From NCBI RefSeq assembly GCF_010015445.1, contig NC_053126.1, forward strand, positions 9,950,249 through 10,014,248: a stretch of 64,000 nucleotides of DNA, in the 5' to 3' direction. A program made the position numbers and the translations under genes. Shown one piece after another: positions 44,131-56,660 of the stretch. The stretch is from Perca fluviatilis. Its lineage: Eukaryota > Chordata > Actinopteri > Perciformes > Percidae. The stretch's first letter is position 1; each line of letters starts with the position of its first letter. The notes under the pieces were generated by a model. The model was not told the DNA's origin, did not search any database, and saw nothing but the letters and a program-made list of their open reading frames with translations.

Positions 44131-44285
44131 AGTGTAAAAAAAATTTGATTTTCAAAGAAATAATTATTGTTTAAGGTGTACAATTGAAAGCAAAATGGAG
44201 AAAAAGTAGAATGCTGTGTCATGATTGAGCCCCTGCTGAGTACGCACAGTTCAAAAAACTAGCAATGCACTGTATATCAAGGAAA

Positions 44286-44352
44286 GGTTTTTGTACGGGT
44301 AAGTGTCACTGTGTATGGGGCACCCACAGTGATATATGGTGATACAAAAACC
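44286..44352 (+). other. IGHD segment D15 with both RSSs
   Basis: GGTTTTTGT, 12-bp spacer and CACTGTG precede the short coding part 44314-44324 (TATGGGGCACC). CACAGTG, 12-bp spacer and ACAAAAACC follow. It is the shortest D of the array. 44353-45333 has no gene. Confidence 0.92.
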
Positions 44353-45333
44353 GGCCCTGTGTCAGGACATCATGAGCTTAAAGTTGATACAGTTTCCTAA
44401 ACAGAGGATCATGTAAATATTCACTTTCATTAAGTAAAATAAAACAAAACAGAAATGATAAGGTTTCAAGGGGTAAAAAGATATGCTTTAAATGTGTGAT
44501 AATGGTCATACATTTGAAATCCAATGTATCCAAGCAAGTAGTTAGTAGTTATTTTGATATTTAATTATCAAAATAACTTCTATTGCTACCCATATAGGTT
44601 TTGGCCCATGACTTTAAATCTACTTCTAAGACACAGAAAGTGCAAAACTATGAGAACCCCTTAACATAATAGGTCACCCACATTTTGGATGATATGCCTC
44701 AAAAGATACACTGGAATTGTTTTGTTTCTTATTCAAATTAGGTAGATGCCATTTGTATGGGTCAATAACAATTTGTGTTTGTTTAATTGTGTTATTATCA
44801 TAATTGTAAAGCCCTTTTCAATATGAACAAATTAAATTAATGATTTTATAAATTAATAAAAATAAATCATCAGGGCACAAAAGATAGATTATAAAGACCG
44901 TCGTGTTCTTGTATACAGGCGGCCACCGTCTTGGGAGCTACTGTCTTTCTAAACTATTTTTTAATTAAAAAAAAAGTGTCTGTACACTTAAAATGTTCTC
45001 AATGCTTCGGTTAACATTCAGGGACCCTCATTATGCTACCGTTGAAGTATGGTTATATTGTGAGCCTTTTTAGTGGTATAAATAGCAATTTGTTTTTACT
45101 TTCCCTGTGCCCCGAATATTAGCATTGTAAGCTAATCAGCGGTCCATGCTAGCCTGTTTCAAGCTACAAACACATTTGATTAGCATGAAATCAGACAGAC
45201 AGAGTGGGTACACATCTGTTATTAATCCCTAGGTTCGTTTTGCACCGGGATTGTCCTTTAACATTGCTTGTTAAACTAATATGAGAAACACAGTTAAAGC
45301 AACAGCATTTCTGTGCCGTGACAGCCAATGTGG

Positions 45334-45408
45334 AGTTTTTGTATGGAGTTATGTCACAGTGCTGATGGCAGCTATGGCAGCACAGTGATACATCTTATGA
45401 CAAAAACC
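45334..45408 (+). other. IGHD segment D16 with both RSSs
   Basis: AGTTTTTGT, 12-bp spacer and CACAGTG precede coding part 45362-45380 (CTGATGGCAGCTATGGCAG). CACAGTG, 12-bp spacer and ACAAAAACC follow. A-type, related to D12. Confidence 0.9.
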
Positions 45409-45783
45409 TTTCACTAAGAAGGAAATGTGTATGATCCTGATACAGAAAACAAGTCAGAAGGTGAGACTTCTTTCTGCTGCTTGTCCAACAAAACTCTTCT
45501 TAGGAAAAGCAAAGATCTTTAAAGACTGACGATATGTGTTCTTATTTGGATATTATGAGCTTAAAAGTGATAGTTTCTTTAACACAGAGAGGATAATGTA
45601 AATATTTTCAAAGGAAGAAAAAGAAGCAATAATTAGGTTTCAAAGGGGAAATTTGAAAAGAGCAAAAGTGTAATGTCCTTTTATGATTTTATAGTTTTAC
45701 TGTAAAAAGGTGCTGAAATATAGTAAATACTCCTGCTGAGTACAAAGAGTACAAAATACTGACCACACACCATATCAGGCAAA

Positions 45784-45852
45784 GGTTTTTGTACGAGTTT
45801 GTGGCACTGTGTATGGCGGGTGGTCACAGTGATATATGGTAATACAAAAACC
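45784..45852 (+). other. IGHD segment D17 with both RSSs
   Basis: GGTTTTTGT, 12-bp spacer and CACTGTG precede coding part 45812-45824 (TATGGCGGGTGGT). CACAGTG, 12-bp spacer and ACAAAAACC follow. It is nearly the same as D13, with matching flanks. Confidence 0.92.
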
Positions 45853-46209
45853 TGTCCTAAGCACACACTATATCAGGCAACGGTCGGGAACCAACATAAT
45901 CATTTTGATTCATCGCCTGGGGACCATGAACGTCTGTATGAACTTCCCCCCCTCACCCATATTGAGACATTTCAGCCTGGACAAAAGTGGTGGACAGACC
46001 GACTGACTGACAGACCAACTTTGCCATCCCTACCGCTAGAATGGCTAAACATCACCAAAGTGTAAAAAAAAAAATTGATTTAAAAATAATCACTGTTTAT
46101 GGTGTACAATTTAAATCAAAATGGAGAAAAAATGCAATGCTGTGTCATGATTGAGCCCCTGCTGAGTACGCACAGTACAAAAAACTAGCAATGCACTATA
46201 TCAAGACAA

Positions 46210-46277
46210 GGTTTTTGTACGGGTAAGTGTCACTGTGTATGGGGGCAACCACAGTGATATATGGTGATACAAAAACC
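46210..46277 (+). other. IGHD segment D18 with both RSSs
   Basis: GGTTTTTGT, 12-bp spacer and CACTGTG precede coding part 46238-46249 (TATGGGGGCAAC). CACAGTG, 12-bp spacer and ACAAAAACC follow. It is related to D15 and is the last D seen before unit B, whose J1 is about 13.9 kb further on. Confidence 0.92.
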
Positions 46278-46751
46278 TGCCCTGAACTGATCTAAAGCAC
46301 AAAGTCACTGTGTCTCAAGAAAAAAGAACATCAGAACATTTTATATATAATAAATAACTCTAAGGTGATATACAATGGAATATTGTGGAAGGGTAAATTG
46401 CATCTATGTAGAATCTTTTTTTTTTTCACCCTGAAAAAAAAAACCATCGTAACACCTCAGGAAGGCAATTTCACTTGCTTTGTATGAGCAAAGATAATAT
46501 ATTTCACATACTGACAAACATAAAAAGACCTTTGTGACTACTACAGTTATTTCGATGTCAGGTTAATTAAAGTATGTTTTAAATTTGAGTTAACGGTTGC
46601 ATATAAAAGGATCCAATAAGGATTTAATTATCACATTAAACTACTATTTGCTACCCATAATTTGAAATGTACTTCTACACTAACACAGTATTAAACTCAG
46701 ACTCACTACAGTTAGGCCTAAACTTAAGTTAGAGATACTATCAAAAGAGAA

Positions 46752-46868
46752 ATGAAAATGTCTGTACGTTTTGGACTTGTGGTAATCAACATCCTCGCTG
46801 GTGGTTCATATTTATGTAACACAGAGGAAACAATCTTCACCACAACAGGTGCTTCCGCATCCAGTTAA
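46752..46868 (+). other. Short signal-peptide-like open frame
   Basis: ATG opens a 38-codon frame beginning MKMSVRFGLVVINILAGG, a basic start then a hydrophobic stretch like a signal peptide, followed by NTEETIFTTT and a possible GT donor. No second exon or family was recognised. It could be a stray exon or chance. 46869-47482 is AT-rich with nothing recognised. Confidence 0.2.
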
Positions 46869-47482
46869 CAAACGGAAACTTTAGACTGAGAGCCAAAGCC
46901 TCAGACACCAGCACTGATAATACGTGATAATACATTACATAAAAGAAGGCCAGAGAAACTGGATATGTATGCTTTTTTTTTTACATAAGAATTACATTTA
47001 TTTTACAAAATAATTAATAAATAAGATACCATTTGTTTATACCATAGCACAGTCGGAACAAGTACCACTGAGTAATACAAATTTAAAATGAGTATGAGGA
47101 TTTCTGTTGATTATCAATCTGAAAAAGAAGAGCTTGAATGTAACACACAAAATGTAAAATTAATTAGACTAGGACATAGACATAGTGACTATGTCAAATC
47201 ATTCATTCAAAAATGTATTCTGAACACTAGAGTTTTTAAATGAATAGGTGGGTTAGCAGCAACAGTTCAAGCTACATATCCCAACCTTTGTAGAAATCTA
47301 TTAAAATAATATAACATAAAAAAATTATTTTAGGATTTCAATACTAAATGTAAATTAAATATAATTATAACTTAGTTATACTAACTTATAAGTTAGTATA
47401 AACTAGACCAGCATCGCGTCATCAAGCGCCAATTCCCAAGGCGGAAGCCCCTTTCAGGAGAAAGAATAGCGCTGTCACATAC

Positions 47483-48015
47483 CAGTCCCTCCAGAAAAAC
47501 GCGATTATGCGATTGCATAATTCAATGCATAATCAGCCAAAGTCCGCATATTTATGTGGGGGCCGCATTTTTTCAAATACGCCGCACTTTCGCCGCATAA
47601 ATTGCAGATTTCCGCACAAAATATGCGGGGCTTGCATGATTTCATAATCCCCGCATTTTCGTTGCAAAAAAGTCACATATATTTTAGCAGAAAGTAAAAG
47701 AAAATGTAGTTCACTTCACACAAGAGCAGTCATTTCCCCCTGTTGCCATGGGAACATTATGAAGTGACGTAATTACGCGATGTGAACATCATCGTAAAGC
47801 AGGGTGTTGGGGGAATCACTTTTTTTTTCTCTTTTTCATCAAACCGCAGTTTTTGCAAGTTCCCACAATTTTTGCAAGTTCCCGCAATTTCATCGCATAA
47901 AATTACATAAATATCCCGCATAATCCATCGCATTTTTTAAGAAAACGTGTCGCATAAACAAGGATTTTTGCCCGAAACAATCACAAAAAAACTCCAACTT
48001 TTTCTGGAAGGACTG
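47483..48015. mobile_element. MITE with CAGTCC...GGACTG ends
   Basis: The left end CAGTCCCTCCAGAAAAACGC and right end TTTTTCTGGAAGGACTG are inverted repeats with one small gap. The interior is rich in CGCATAA/TTATGCG motifs. Flanks ACATAC and ACATAT could be an imperfect target duplication. The ends resemble hAT elements. It has no coding capacity. Confidence 0.65.
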
Positions 48016-48299
48016 ACATATGGAGAGAAGCCCAAAAGTTGTGTAGTGGGTTGACTAAGGTTTTCACTGTAATTTCAGCACCTAAAATACGTGACTATTC
48101 ACTGTCAGGGTGGTAAATCGTTAAATAATGCTGATACGTACTACTGATGGACAGCTAGCTTGAGACTGCATATAGCAGCATCAGACTGCCTCCAGCTAAA
48201 TCTCAGCCTAGTCTAGAGCAAACAGTTGGATATAACCAGATTGGTTATTAACAAACAAAACTTAGCCTAACGATACCTGGTGACTCAATCAAAGAAAGG

Positions 48300-49260
48300 C
48301 AATATCCGGCCACTGTGTTGGGTCATTGGGTTACTAGTTTATACATTCCCGACGTTCCACTTCCGGGATTGCTCCGTTGCAATCAGAAATTCTGTTGGAT
48401 TTCACTCTTTTTTTTAGCCTGATGTCTGTTACCTTCCGTTTTGTTTGTGATGGAATTTTAAATGCCGGTTGATTTATGATGACTCTGGTTAACTGCGCCT
48501 CAGATCTCTGCAGGGTAAATCCAGACTATCTGTCCAATCCCAATTTTCTGTTGCACGACTAAAATGATTTTGGAACGTACACATGTTCCACCAAAACAAG
48601 TTCCTTCCCGAGCCTACTGTGCAGCTGCACCGTGGCTCTGCCGGGTCCTTAGCGACGATGACGATTGTGATTGGTTTAAAGAGATGCAAATAAACTAGAG
48701 CACATTTTTCTCCCATCCCAGAATGCTGTGTGGACTAGCCAGACCCTCCTACGCAGCGCTGTGGAGGAAGGTCTGGCAAAGCAAGACTATTGGGGTCACT
48801 GAAGAGGCATTGCAGCAGACTGATTAACCTTAATGTACGTTCAGTTAAGGTTTCAAATTAATTATTGGACATTTCTATAAAGCAAACGTTTGTTTAACAA
48901 GAAATGAATGCATACACACTTGTCAAAACTATTATCCAAACACACATCAAATTGCAAGGACATCCATAGACCAAATCACGTGACATTGCACTAACACAAA
49001 AATCACTTCCGTGTTGACAAATGGCAGTTGATCTGAATTGCGGTGATATGGGAAATCAGCAAACTTGTTTATTTCTGTTTTCATTTTCAGTAATGCTTAA
49101 CGATATATAGCAGTGTTAAACTTAGCCACATAGTCAGATCCACAAGTAGTATTAATAGTAATACATTTATTTGATATAACACCTTTTACAGACAAAGTCA
49201 CAAAGTGCTTCACAAGATAAGCATTTGTAAAAAAATACAGTACAATCCAACAGATAATAA
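48300..49260. repeat. Dispersed repeats and reverse LINE tail
   Basis: 48480-48790 carries a fish repeat end (CCAGACCCTCCTACGCAGCG, AAGGTCTGGCAAAGCAAGAC). 49150-49230 (ATACATTTATTTGATATAAC then CAAAGTCACAAAGTGCTTCA) is a reverse-oriented LINE 3' tail. Open frames here are not supported as genes. 49261-50151 holds one more dispersed repeat (49660-49805). Confidence 0.45.
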
Positions 49261-51456
49261 ACAAGGGAAAAAAGAAAATATTTTCGGAATGACAATTGAA
49301 AATTATTTCAACGACTAAAACCTAAAACCCATAGTAGGGGATCTGAGTCTGGAACAACACATTGTCAACTTTTTCCAGCTTTTCCAGCATAATCTGTTCA
49401 TATGAGACCACGCTTGGGAACCATAACACCTACAATATTTCAGAATTGCTGTTGGCAGCTGGCATTGTAGGCACTAGTGCACCCCCACTCATTTTCAACC
49501 CTAACATATTGTTAACCTATTCCCCTGCTGCTGGAAGAATCACCAAAGTCAATAGAATTCACCCTGAGGTTAAAAACAAATATCTGTACCAAATGTAATG
49601 GAAATCCATGTAAGTGAGACATTTCACTCAAAACCACAAATATCAACTCTAAAGTCAGGGGATCACCAAATTCAGTTAAATTGATCGTCTGAGTGATGAA
49701 AATCCATTTAAGGGCTGACAAGATATTTCAGGAACAATTGGTGGACCAACCGAACAACAGACCATCATTGCTATCCATTGAAACATGCCGTTAGTATGGC
49801 TAAAAACAAACCTGAAATCACATTAGCAATCAGCCTGACATGCTCCTGGATATCTAGATTTGTGATGAAGCGTGGTCCTGCGTAACTAGAACTTGAAGGC
49901 AGGCAGAGCTCCGTTTTAGGCTCGGGTTTCTTTTGTTTTGGTCATTTCTACAAGACTTGCTAAAGCAGGCTAATTTGGACTATGGAATAACTCATTGTTT
50001 TTTTCTTAAATGCGGGTATGGCTTCGGCAATGATGAGACTCATTCTTTAGTGCTTTAGGGTTTACACATTGCAAAAGCTGATTAAGCCTTCTGTTTTTCT
50101 TGGGAAACAGAAGCGTGACCCTTGAACTAAAATCTGGAGGCATTCAAATGTCCTGGGGCCTCATGTATAAAAAACTGCGCAGCTTTCATACCAGAAGATG
50201 GTGTACGGCAAAAACTTGAAAGGTACCTATGCACAGAAATATTCACATGTATAAAACCGGTCGTACGCCAGGTCCTGCGCACCTTTCCTTTATACATGAC
50301 AATCCACGTGAAATTGAGCGCACATGAATGAGTGACTGACCCCGCCTTGCCTCCTCCCATAAATGAATATGGAAATTACTATAAATGCGCCCCCGACGTC
50401 ATTCTTTGTCCAATCACAACAGGTTATCCCGCTGCAGACGAAAAATAAAAAAGAAAAACTTCACTGACTGAGGTTGAGGTGCTGATCGCGGAGGTGGAGG
50501 CGAGAAAAAAAAAATCTGTTTGGAGGTTTGTCATAAAAGAAAATGCCCAGAATGGCAATTGGTGACCGGGCGGTGAATGCACCGAACCATGGCAGAATAA
50601 TAAAAAAATAAAGTTTAATTTCGAAGTGGAAAGCAAGAGAATAGTGGCAGCGCCACACCACTTACAGAACAACATACATCTCAGTGTCAGTCCAAATTAC
50701 GCATAATAAGCAGTTTGAACTCACTGATGTAATGCCATTTATTTTATTTATTAAGTGTTAGTAGCTCAGTGAAACTGAGTCCAGCGCGAGGGAGACCTGA
50801 CTCAGAGGAGGAGAGGTTAGTGAGGCCAGCGTCTCAACGGCAGGTGACGTGTGCACAGATCCGCTGTGCCACGCATGGATGAAATAATGAAATAGTAAAT
50901 AGGACTACAGTAACAGAAATATGTGCAGAATTAAGACGGCCCATTGTTTGGTGGACCGGGTACACCTTGTTCACTTTATAGCCTACGAATCATCCACAAT
51001 GACGCATCACATGAGTTAGTCCCCCCAACACAGCGTTTGTTCCTGGGGAGATAGATCCGTGCTTCCCGCCTCCTGTGCGCCATGGATGTCTGAGCCTCAG
51101 CAACTAAAGACGCACAGACACTCCTGCATTTTCCGTGTAATTTTCCGTGAGTAAGATATTTCATCTATGGGAAATACAGAGGATGACTTAAAGTATTTTC
51201 TAAGTGGATTTATTAATCATTTTCCGTCCTCATGTTTAAGGCAGGCAAGGCAAGGCAGCTTTATTTGTATAGCACATTTCAGCAACAGGGCAATTCAAAG
51301 TGCTTTACATAAAACATTAAAGAGCAGTTAGAAAACAATTTTAAACAATTTTAAAACATTAATAAACAAATTAAAACAAGAATAAAATTGATAGTGCAGT
51401 ATAAGAATAAAAGTTACAGTGCAGTATAAGAAATTAAAGTTAATAAAATAGATTAT

Positions 51457-54442
51457 TTAAAGAAAAGCAACATCAAAAAGATAGGTCTTTAGCTTAGATT
51501 TAAAAGAACTGAGAGTTACAGCGGACCTGCAGGTTTCTGGGAGTTTGTTCCAGATATGTGGAGCATAAAAACTGAACGCTGCTTCTCCCTGTTTAGTTCT
51601 GACTCTGGGGACAACACGTAGACCTGTCCCAGACGACCTGAGAGGTCTGGGTGGGTCATAGTGTAGTAGCAGATCAGAAATGTATTTTGGCCCTAAACCG
51701 TTTAGTGATTTATAAACCAGTAAAAGTATTTTGAAATCAATTCTTTGAGGCACTGGAAGCCAGTGTAAAGACTTCAGTACTGGAGTGATGTGATCCACTT
51801 TCCTGGTTTTAGTGAGGACTCGAGCAGCAGCGTTCTGAATCAGCTGCAGCTGTCTGATTGATTTTTTAGGGAGACCTGTAAAGACACCGTTACAGTAGTC
51901 AAGTCTACTGAAGATAAAAGCATGGACAAGTTTTTCCAGATCTTGCCGAGATATAAGTCCTCTAACCCTTGATATATTTTTAAGGTGATAATATGCTGAT
52001 TTTTTAATTATGTTAATGTGGCTGTTAAAATTTAGGTCTGAGTCCATGACTACACCAAGATTTCTGGCTTTGTCTGTTGTTTTTAACATTGTCGTTTGAA
52101 GCTGCGCTGACTTTCAATCGTTCCTCTTTTGCTCCAAAAACAACCACCTCCGTTTTTCTTCATTTAATTTAAGAAAGTTCTGGCACATCCAATCATTAAT
52201 TTGTTCAATGCACATATTTAATTGTTGTATTGGGCTATAGTTCCCTGGCGATAAGGTTATGTAAATTTGTGTGTCATCTGCATAACTATGGTAAGTTATT
52301 TTGTTGTTTTCCATAATCTGAGCCAGTGGAAGCATGTAGATGTTGAACAGAAGAGGCCCCAGAACTGAGCCTTGGGGAACTCCGCACGTCATGTTTGTAT
52401 GCTCAGATGTATAATTACCTATAGACACAAAGTAGTCCCTATTCTTTAAATAGGATTCAAACCACTTTAGTACTGAGCCAGAAAGACCAACCCAGTTTTC
52501 CAATCGGTCAAGCAATATGTCATGGTCTACTGTATCAAATGCAGCACTAAGATCAAGTAATATTAAGACTGAAATTTTGCCACTATCTGTGTTTAAGTGG
52601 ATGTCATTAAAGACTTTAACAAGAGCCGTCTCAGTGCTGTGGTGTGGTCGAAAACCTGACTGGAAGGCATCAAAACTGTTGTTTAGCAATAAGAAAAGGT
52701 TGAGTTGTTGAAAAACCACTTTTTCTATGATTTTACTTAAAAATGGAGGGTTTGATATTGGCCTATAGTTGCTCATTAGTGTCGTGTCTAGATTGTTCTT
52801 TTTTAGGAGTGGCTTGATGACTGCAGTTTTCAGGGCCTGTGGAAAGATACCTGAGAGCAGAGATGTGTTTACAATCTGTAGAAGATCAGAAGCCAAACAC
52901 TTCGAAACATTTTTGAAAACACCCGTTGGTAGAATATCAAGGCAACAGGAGGAGGTTTTCAGATGTTGTATAATGTCCTCCAGGTTTTTAAGGTTGATCG
53001 TATGAAATTGTGTCATGTTGGAATTTGTTTTGCGTGCATACTGTGACAACACATATCCTGTACTTGATATGGAGGCACTGACTGTTTGTCTAATTTTCTG
53101 AATTTTGTCTGTGAAGAAGGAGGCAAAGTCGTTGCAAGCCTTGGTAGACAACAGTTCAGATGCTACCGGTACTGGAGGGTTTGTTAATCTATCAACAGTA
53201 GCAAACAAAGCACGTGAATTATTATTGTTTCTGGCGATAATGTCAGAGAAAAAGGACCGTCTTGCATTTCTTAGTTCCAGATTATAAATGCGAAGTCTCT
53301 CTTTATAAGTGTTATAATGGACCTGGAGATTAGATTTTCGCCAACTGCGTTCAGCTTTTCGACACTCTCTTTTTTCTGTTCTCACACCTATAAAATTTCT
53401 CCATGGAGATCTTTTCTTACCAGAGACAGCTTTGACCTTAGTGGGAGCAATAGCATCAATAACATTCGTAATTTTACAGTTGAAATTATCTACCAGCTCA
53501 GTGACTGAGGCCCCAGTGAGGGTGGGTGTAGAGGAGAAAAGCTGAATGAATGATTCACTGGTGTTTTCAGTGATATACCGTTTTCTGATTAACTTTGTTT
53601 GAACACTTTTGGGCACAGAGATAGTGCCGTTAAAGAAAACACAGGAATGATCAGAGAGAGCAACATCAGTCACCACAACCTTGGGAATGTTCAGACCCTT
53701 GGAGATAATCAAGTCCAGAGTGTGCCCCTTATTGTGCGTGGGCTGTGTCACATGCTGAGTCAGTCCATAGCTCTCAAAAACACAACACAGTTCTTTGGTC
53801 CCTCGGTCCTGGGGGTTGTCAACATGAATGTTAAAATCACCAGCAATAATTACACGGTCAAAGTTAATACAGATTATAGACAGCAGTTCATTAAAATCGT
53901 CAAAGAAGGATGCACAGTATTTAGGTGGCCTGTAGATATTTAGAAGTAGAGCTTGAGGGGAGGATCTTAGCTGAAGAGCCACATATTCAAAAGAAGCACA
54001 TTTTCCGTAAGATATTTGGGCATCATTTGAATGAGTCATTAAACAAAATGGCGACTCCACCTCCTTTCTTATTCACTCTATTCTCACTCATAAAACTAAA
54101 GTTAGGGGGGGCTGACTCAATGAGAACAGCAGCACTGTTATTATGGTCCAACCAGGTTTCAGTTAAAAACATAAAATCAAGATTGTTCTTGATAATAAAA
54201 TCATTGATTAAAAATGATTTTCCTGCCAAAGATCTAACGTTTAGTAGGGCTAGTGTTAGTGCGTTTTCATTTTTTGGGACAGACTGTGGCTGACGAGGAA
54301 TGGATGCTAAATTTGCAAAGTTTGCAGTTACGTGCTTATTCGCCATTCTTTTTCTATTACCTATCACAACATAAATTGTGGAAGAACCTAATACGCAGGG
54401 CCCAGGCTTGTCTTGGAAAGAGTCATGAGTGCTACTATGCAT
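51457..54442 (-). pseudogene. L2 ORF2: endonuclease and reverse transcriptase, disrupted
   Basis: From 54442 downward the frame reads LLNVRSLAGKS and FLTETWLD (APE-type endonuclease). It shifts near 54030-54060 and continues to 52114 with [14 protein letters not shown], then reverse transcriptase motifs: [31 protein letters not shown] and the catalytic [10 protein letters not shown] frame disturbance near 52120-52150 and a TGA at 52114 separate the C-terminal part (51457-52089: LDYCNGVFTGLPKKS, LHWLPVPQRIDFK). The combined length is near that of a complete L2 ORF2. The product would copy the element's RNA into the genome. Confidence 0.88.
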
Positions 54443-54463
54443 GCAGCCTGGACCCGGCCCATA

Positions 54464-55995
54464 TCAGTTAATGCTTACTGCATTTTGCACACAAGCATCC
54501 TTATCAGTTTGGGGAGAAGGAGTTAGCTGCCGTCCTTGAGGGGGCAGAGGTGCCTGGCGTTTTACGATGGTAGAAGGAAAGGGGGCATACTTGGTTCCAG
54601 CATTTACCAGCTGCTTCATCTGGTCAGTGAACTCCAACATGGGGATGGGGGAAAGAGGGGAGAGCGACATATCCTTAAAGAGGTCCTCAAAGCTCTCGTG
54701 GTTGTCACAGGGGCTTGAGGAGTGTTGCACGGGTGAGAAGGGGTGTTGAGATTTCTCATCTCCGGTTTTTGGTCTCCCATGGTCAAATCTTTGCTCAGGT
54801 GGGGGCTGTGGTGGCTCACTGCCGCACTTTGTTGTTGTGTCTTCCTCTTGTTTTGGTTCATCTTGTCCGCGGCCCCTTGGCCAAGGGAGCAGATGTGTGG
54901 CGCAGAAAGTAAAGTAGGCTAGAGGTGAACAGCTTTACTCCTGGCTTGTTAAGGAATAGTCCATCTGCTTTAAAAAGATGTCTGCAGCCCCAGAAAATGT
55001 TAAAATTGTCAATGAACTGCAGAGAATGGTTGGTACATGCATTTGAAAGCCATCTGTTCAGTGCCAACAGTCTGCCGAATCTCTCAGCTCCTCCTCTGAC
55101 TGGCGGTATAGGGCCACTGATAAACACCTTTGCGTTTAGGGAGTTGACTGCGTTCAGCAGATTCATAAAGTCACGATTTAGCACTTCAGACTCTTGCTTT
55201 ACAACATCATTTGACCCTATATGCAGTATAATGTTCTTCACAGTTGGGTGTGCTGCTATGATATCCTGGATTCTTTGGGCCAAATCAGACACCATGTCTT
55301 TGGGAAAACAGAGTATTTTGGTGTTTTTACTGCTTTTTATATCTTTCACAGCAGAGTCACCCACAATCAGAGTTTGGGGCCCAGTCGTTAGCTTTCCCTG
55401 TAGCTTTTACTTTTAGAATTGCTCTCAGTCCTTACTCTGCTGTGTGAACGATGAGACGTAATCCAGGTTATGTCCAGTGTCCTGCAGCAGAGGAGCAAAT
55501 CTGTTCTTCACCTGCACACTCAGTTGTTGGGGAGGCATTTTGTTGCTGATTTTCCCTTTTGCAGTTGTCCACGGCTGTGTCCTACTAAGTATAGGGGTTG
55601 AAGAGGCACTCTGCCTGGGTGGTAATGCAGGCCAGCCGGTCATATCACAAATCTCAGGGCGCTGTGCTCTGCCCGTTAGTCGTCCTCCCTTTTCCCAGGA
55701 AAATGATTTACTCTTAGGCTTTGCACCAAAAGAGTTCCAGGGAGGACTGCCACTTGTTGATTTATTATCTGTTCCACAGCCCTCTTGTTTCTTTGTGGTC
55801 TTGCTGGTGCTAGCTAGCCGTGTGTTAGCATGCTTTTGTCCATTGTTTTGGGTCACTGGTAAAGTGGTGTCATTTCCACATGATCCGTTCACTTCCAGGT
55901 TTACTTCTAACCGGTAAATTTTGGTTTCCAGAACTGCAATCTTCTGCAGGAGCTTGTAGTAGTCCTCTATGGAGAAGGTGGCATCTTGCTGCTAA
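54464..55995 (-). pseudogene. L2 ORF1 with SGNH-esterase-like domain, disrupted
   Basis: The minus strand encodes a coiled-coil-like start (YYKLLQKIAVLETKIYRLE), a low-complexity middle (55425-55892) and a domain at 54858-55364 with ILHIGSNDVV, FISGPIPPVRGG and the end FKADGLFLNKPGVKLF. GxND with a later DGLHLN-like motif is the SGNH-hydrolase pattern known in ORF1 of fish L2/CR1 elements. Several frame breaks separate the pieces. Confidence 0.75.
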
Positions 55996-56660
55996 TTAGC
56001 TTTAGCTGCAGTCACTTTAGGACAGGCTTGAGCTATTGGTAGGCCTCGGTCACGCAGAAAAATTTTCAAATATGACAATAGCCTACTATGTCTACAAAAA
56101 ATGTATAGTCCAGTGATTTATAAGTATCCAAGAGCCGCTGCTCATAGTTTCTCTCAGAAGAAAAGCTAGATTATCAGCAGAAATATGCAAGCAGAAGCAG
56201 GAGCAAGCAGTAGAGCGTCTGCACTGTAAGAAGCAGGAAGAAGAAGAGCAGAAGCAGGAAGAAGAAGAGATTAACGGAGATTAAGTAGCCTGCGAATTAA
56301 ACAGTTGTGTGAAAGATGTGAAACATTATCCACATAAATGATCAAACTTTTATGGAGTATCAGCGGATATAATTTTTTTTTTCATAGACAACGTTACAGA
56401 CGTATCCCAGTAACTGTAGTGGAAACTTTATTTTGTAATGTTTAGTGATTTTCGGCACTTTTCAGTTAGAATTCGCTACGTTACAGAGCCAGAAAAGACT
56501 TTGCGGACGGCCCGCACATTCTCACGACTGCTCAACAGTTTGCGTGACGGCCCGCACATTCTCACGTCAAGTACATTTTTTATACATCACAAAGTGACCG
56601 TGAAAACCAGCGTACGCAAGCTTTTCGTGCGTACGCAACGTTTATACATGAGGCCCCAGG

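Larger units (their letters stand above)
51240..56000 (-). mobile_element. Nearly full-length L2-like LINE
   Basis: The minus strand carries, 5' to 3', an ORF1 with a coiled-coil-like start and an SGNH-esterase-like domain, an ORF2 with endonuclease and reverse transcriptase, and a 3' UTR ending in GCTGCCTTGCCTTGCC-type repeats. The order and the YADD reverse transcriptase fit the L2/CR1 group. Frameshifts and a stop make it inactive. It is inserted inside a Harbinger-like element. Confidence 0.8.
50152..56660. mobile_element. Harbinger-like DNA transposon, interrupted by an L2 LINE
   Basis: CCTGGGGCCTCATGTATAAA at 50152 is the exact reverse complement of TTTATACATGAGGCCCCAGG ending at 56660. 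Sub-terminal motifs are GTACG-rich on both sides (GGTCGTACGCCAGG; GTGCGTACGCAACG). At about 50463-50550 the plus strand reads TEVEVLIAEVEARKK, like the Myb/SANT-like DNA-binding protein of PIF/Harbinger elements. No DDE transposase remains. The L2 LINE occupies about 51240-56000 inside it. The class is inferred. Confidence 0.6.

Noticed and set aside
53599..55917. Plus-strand open frames at 53599-53943, 54925-55416 and 55477-55917
   Set aside because: They are antisense shadows of the minus-strand L2 LINE ORFs.
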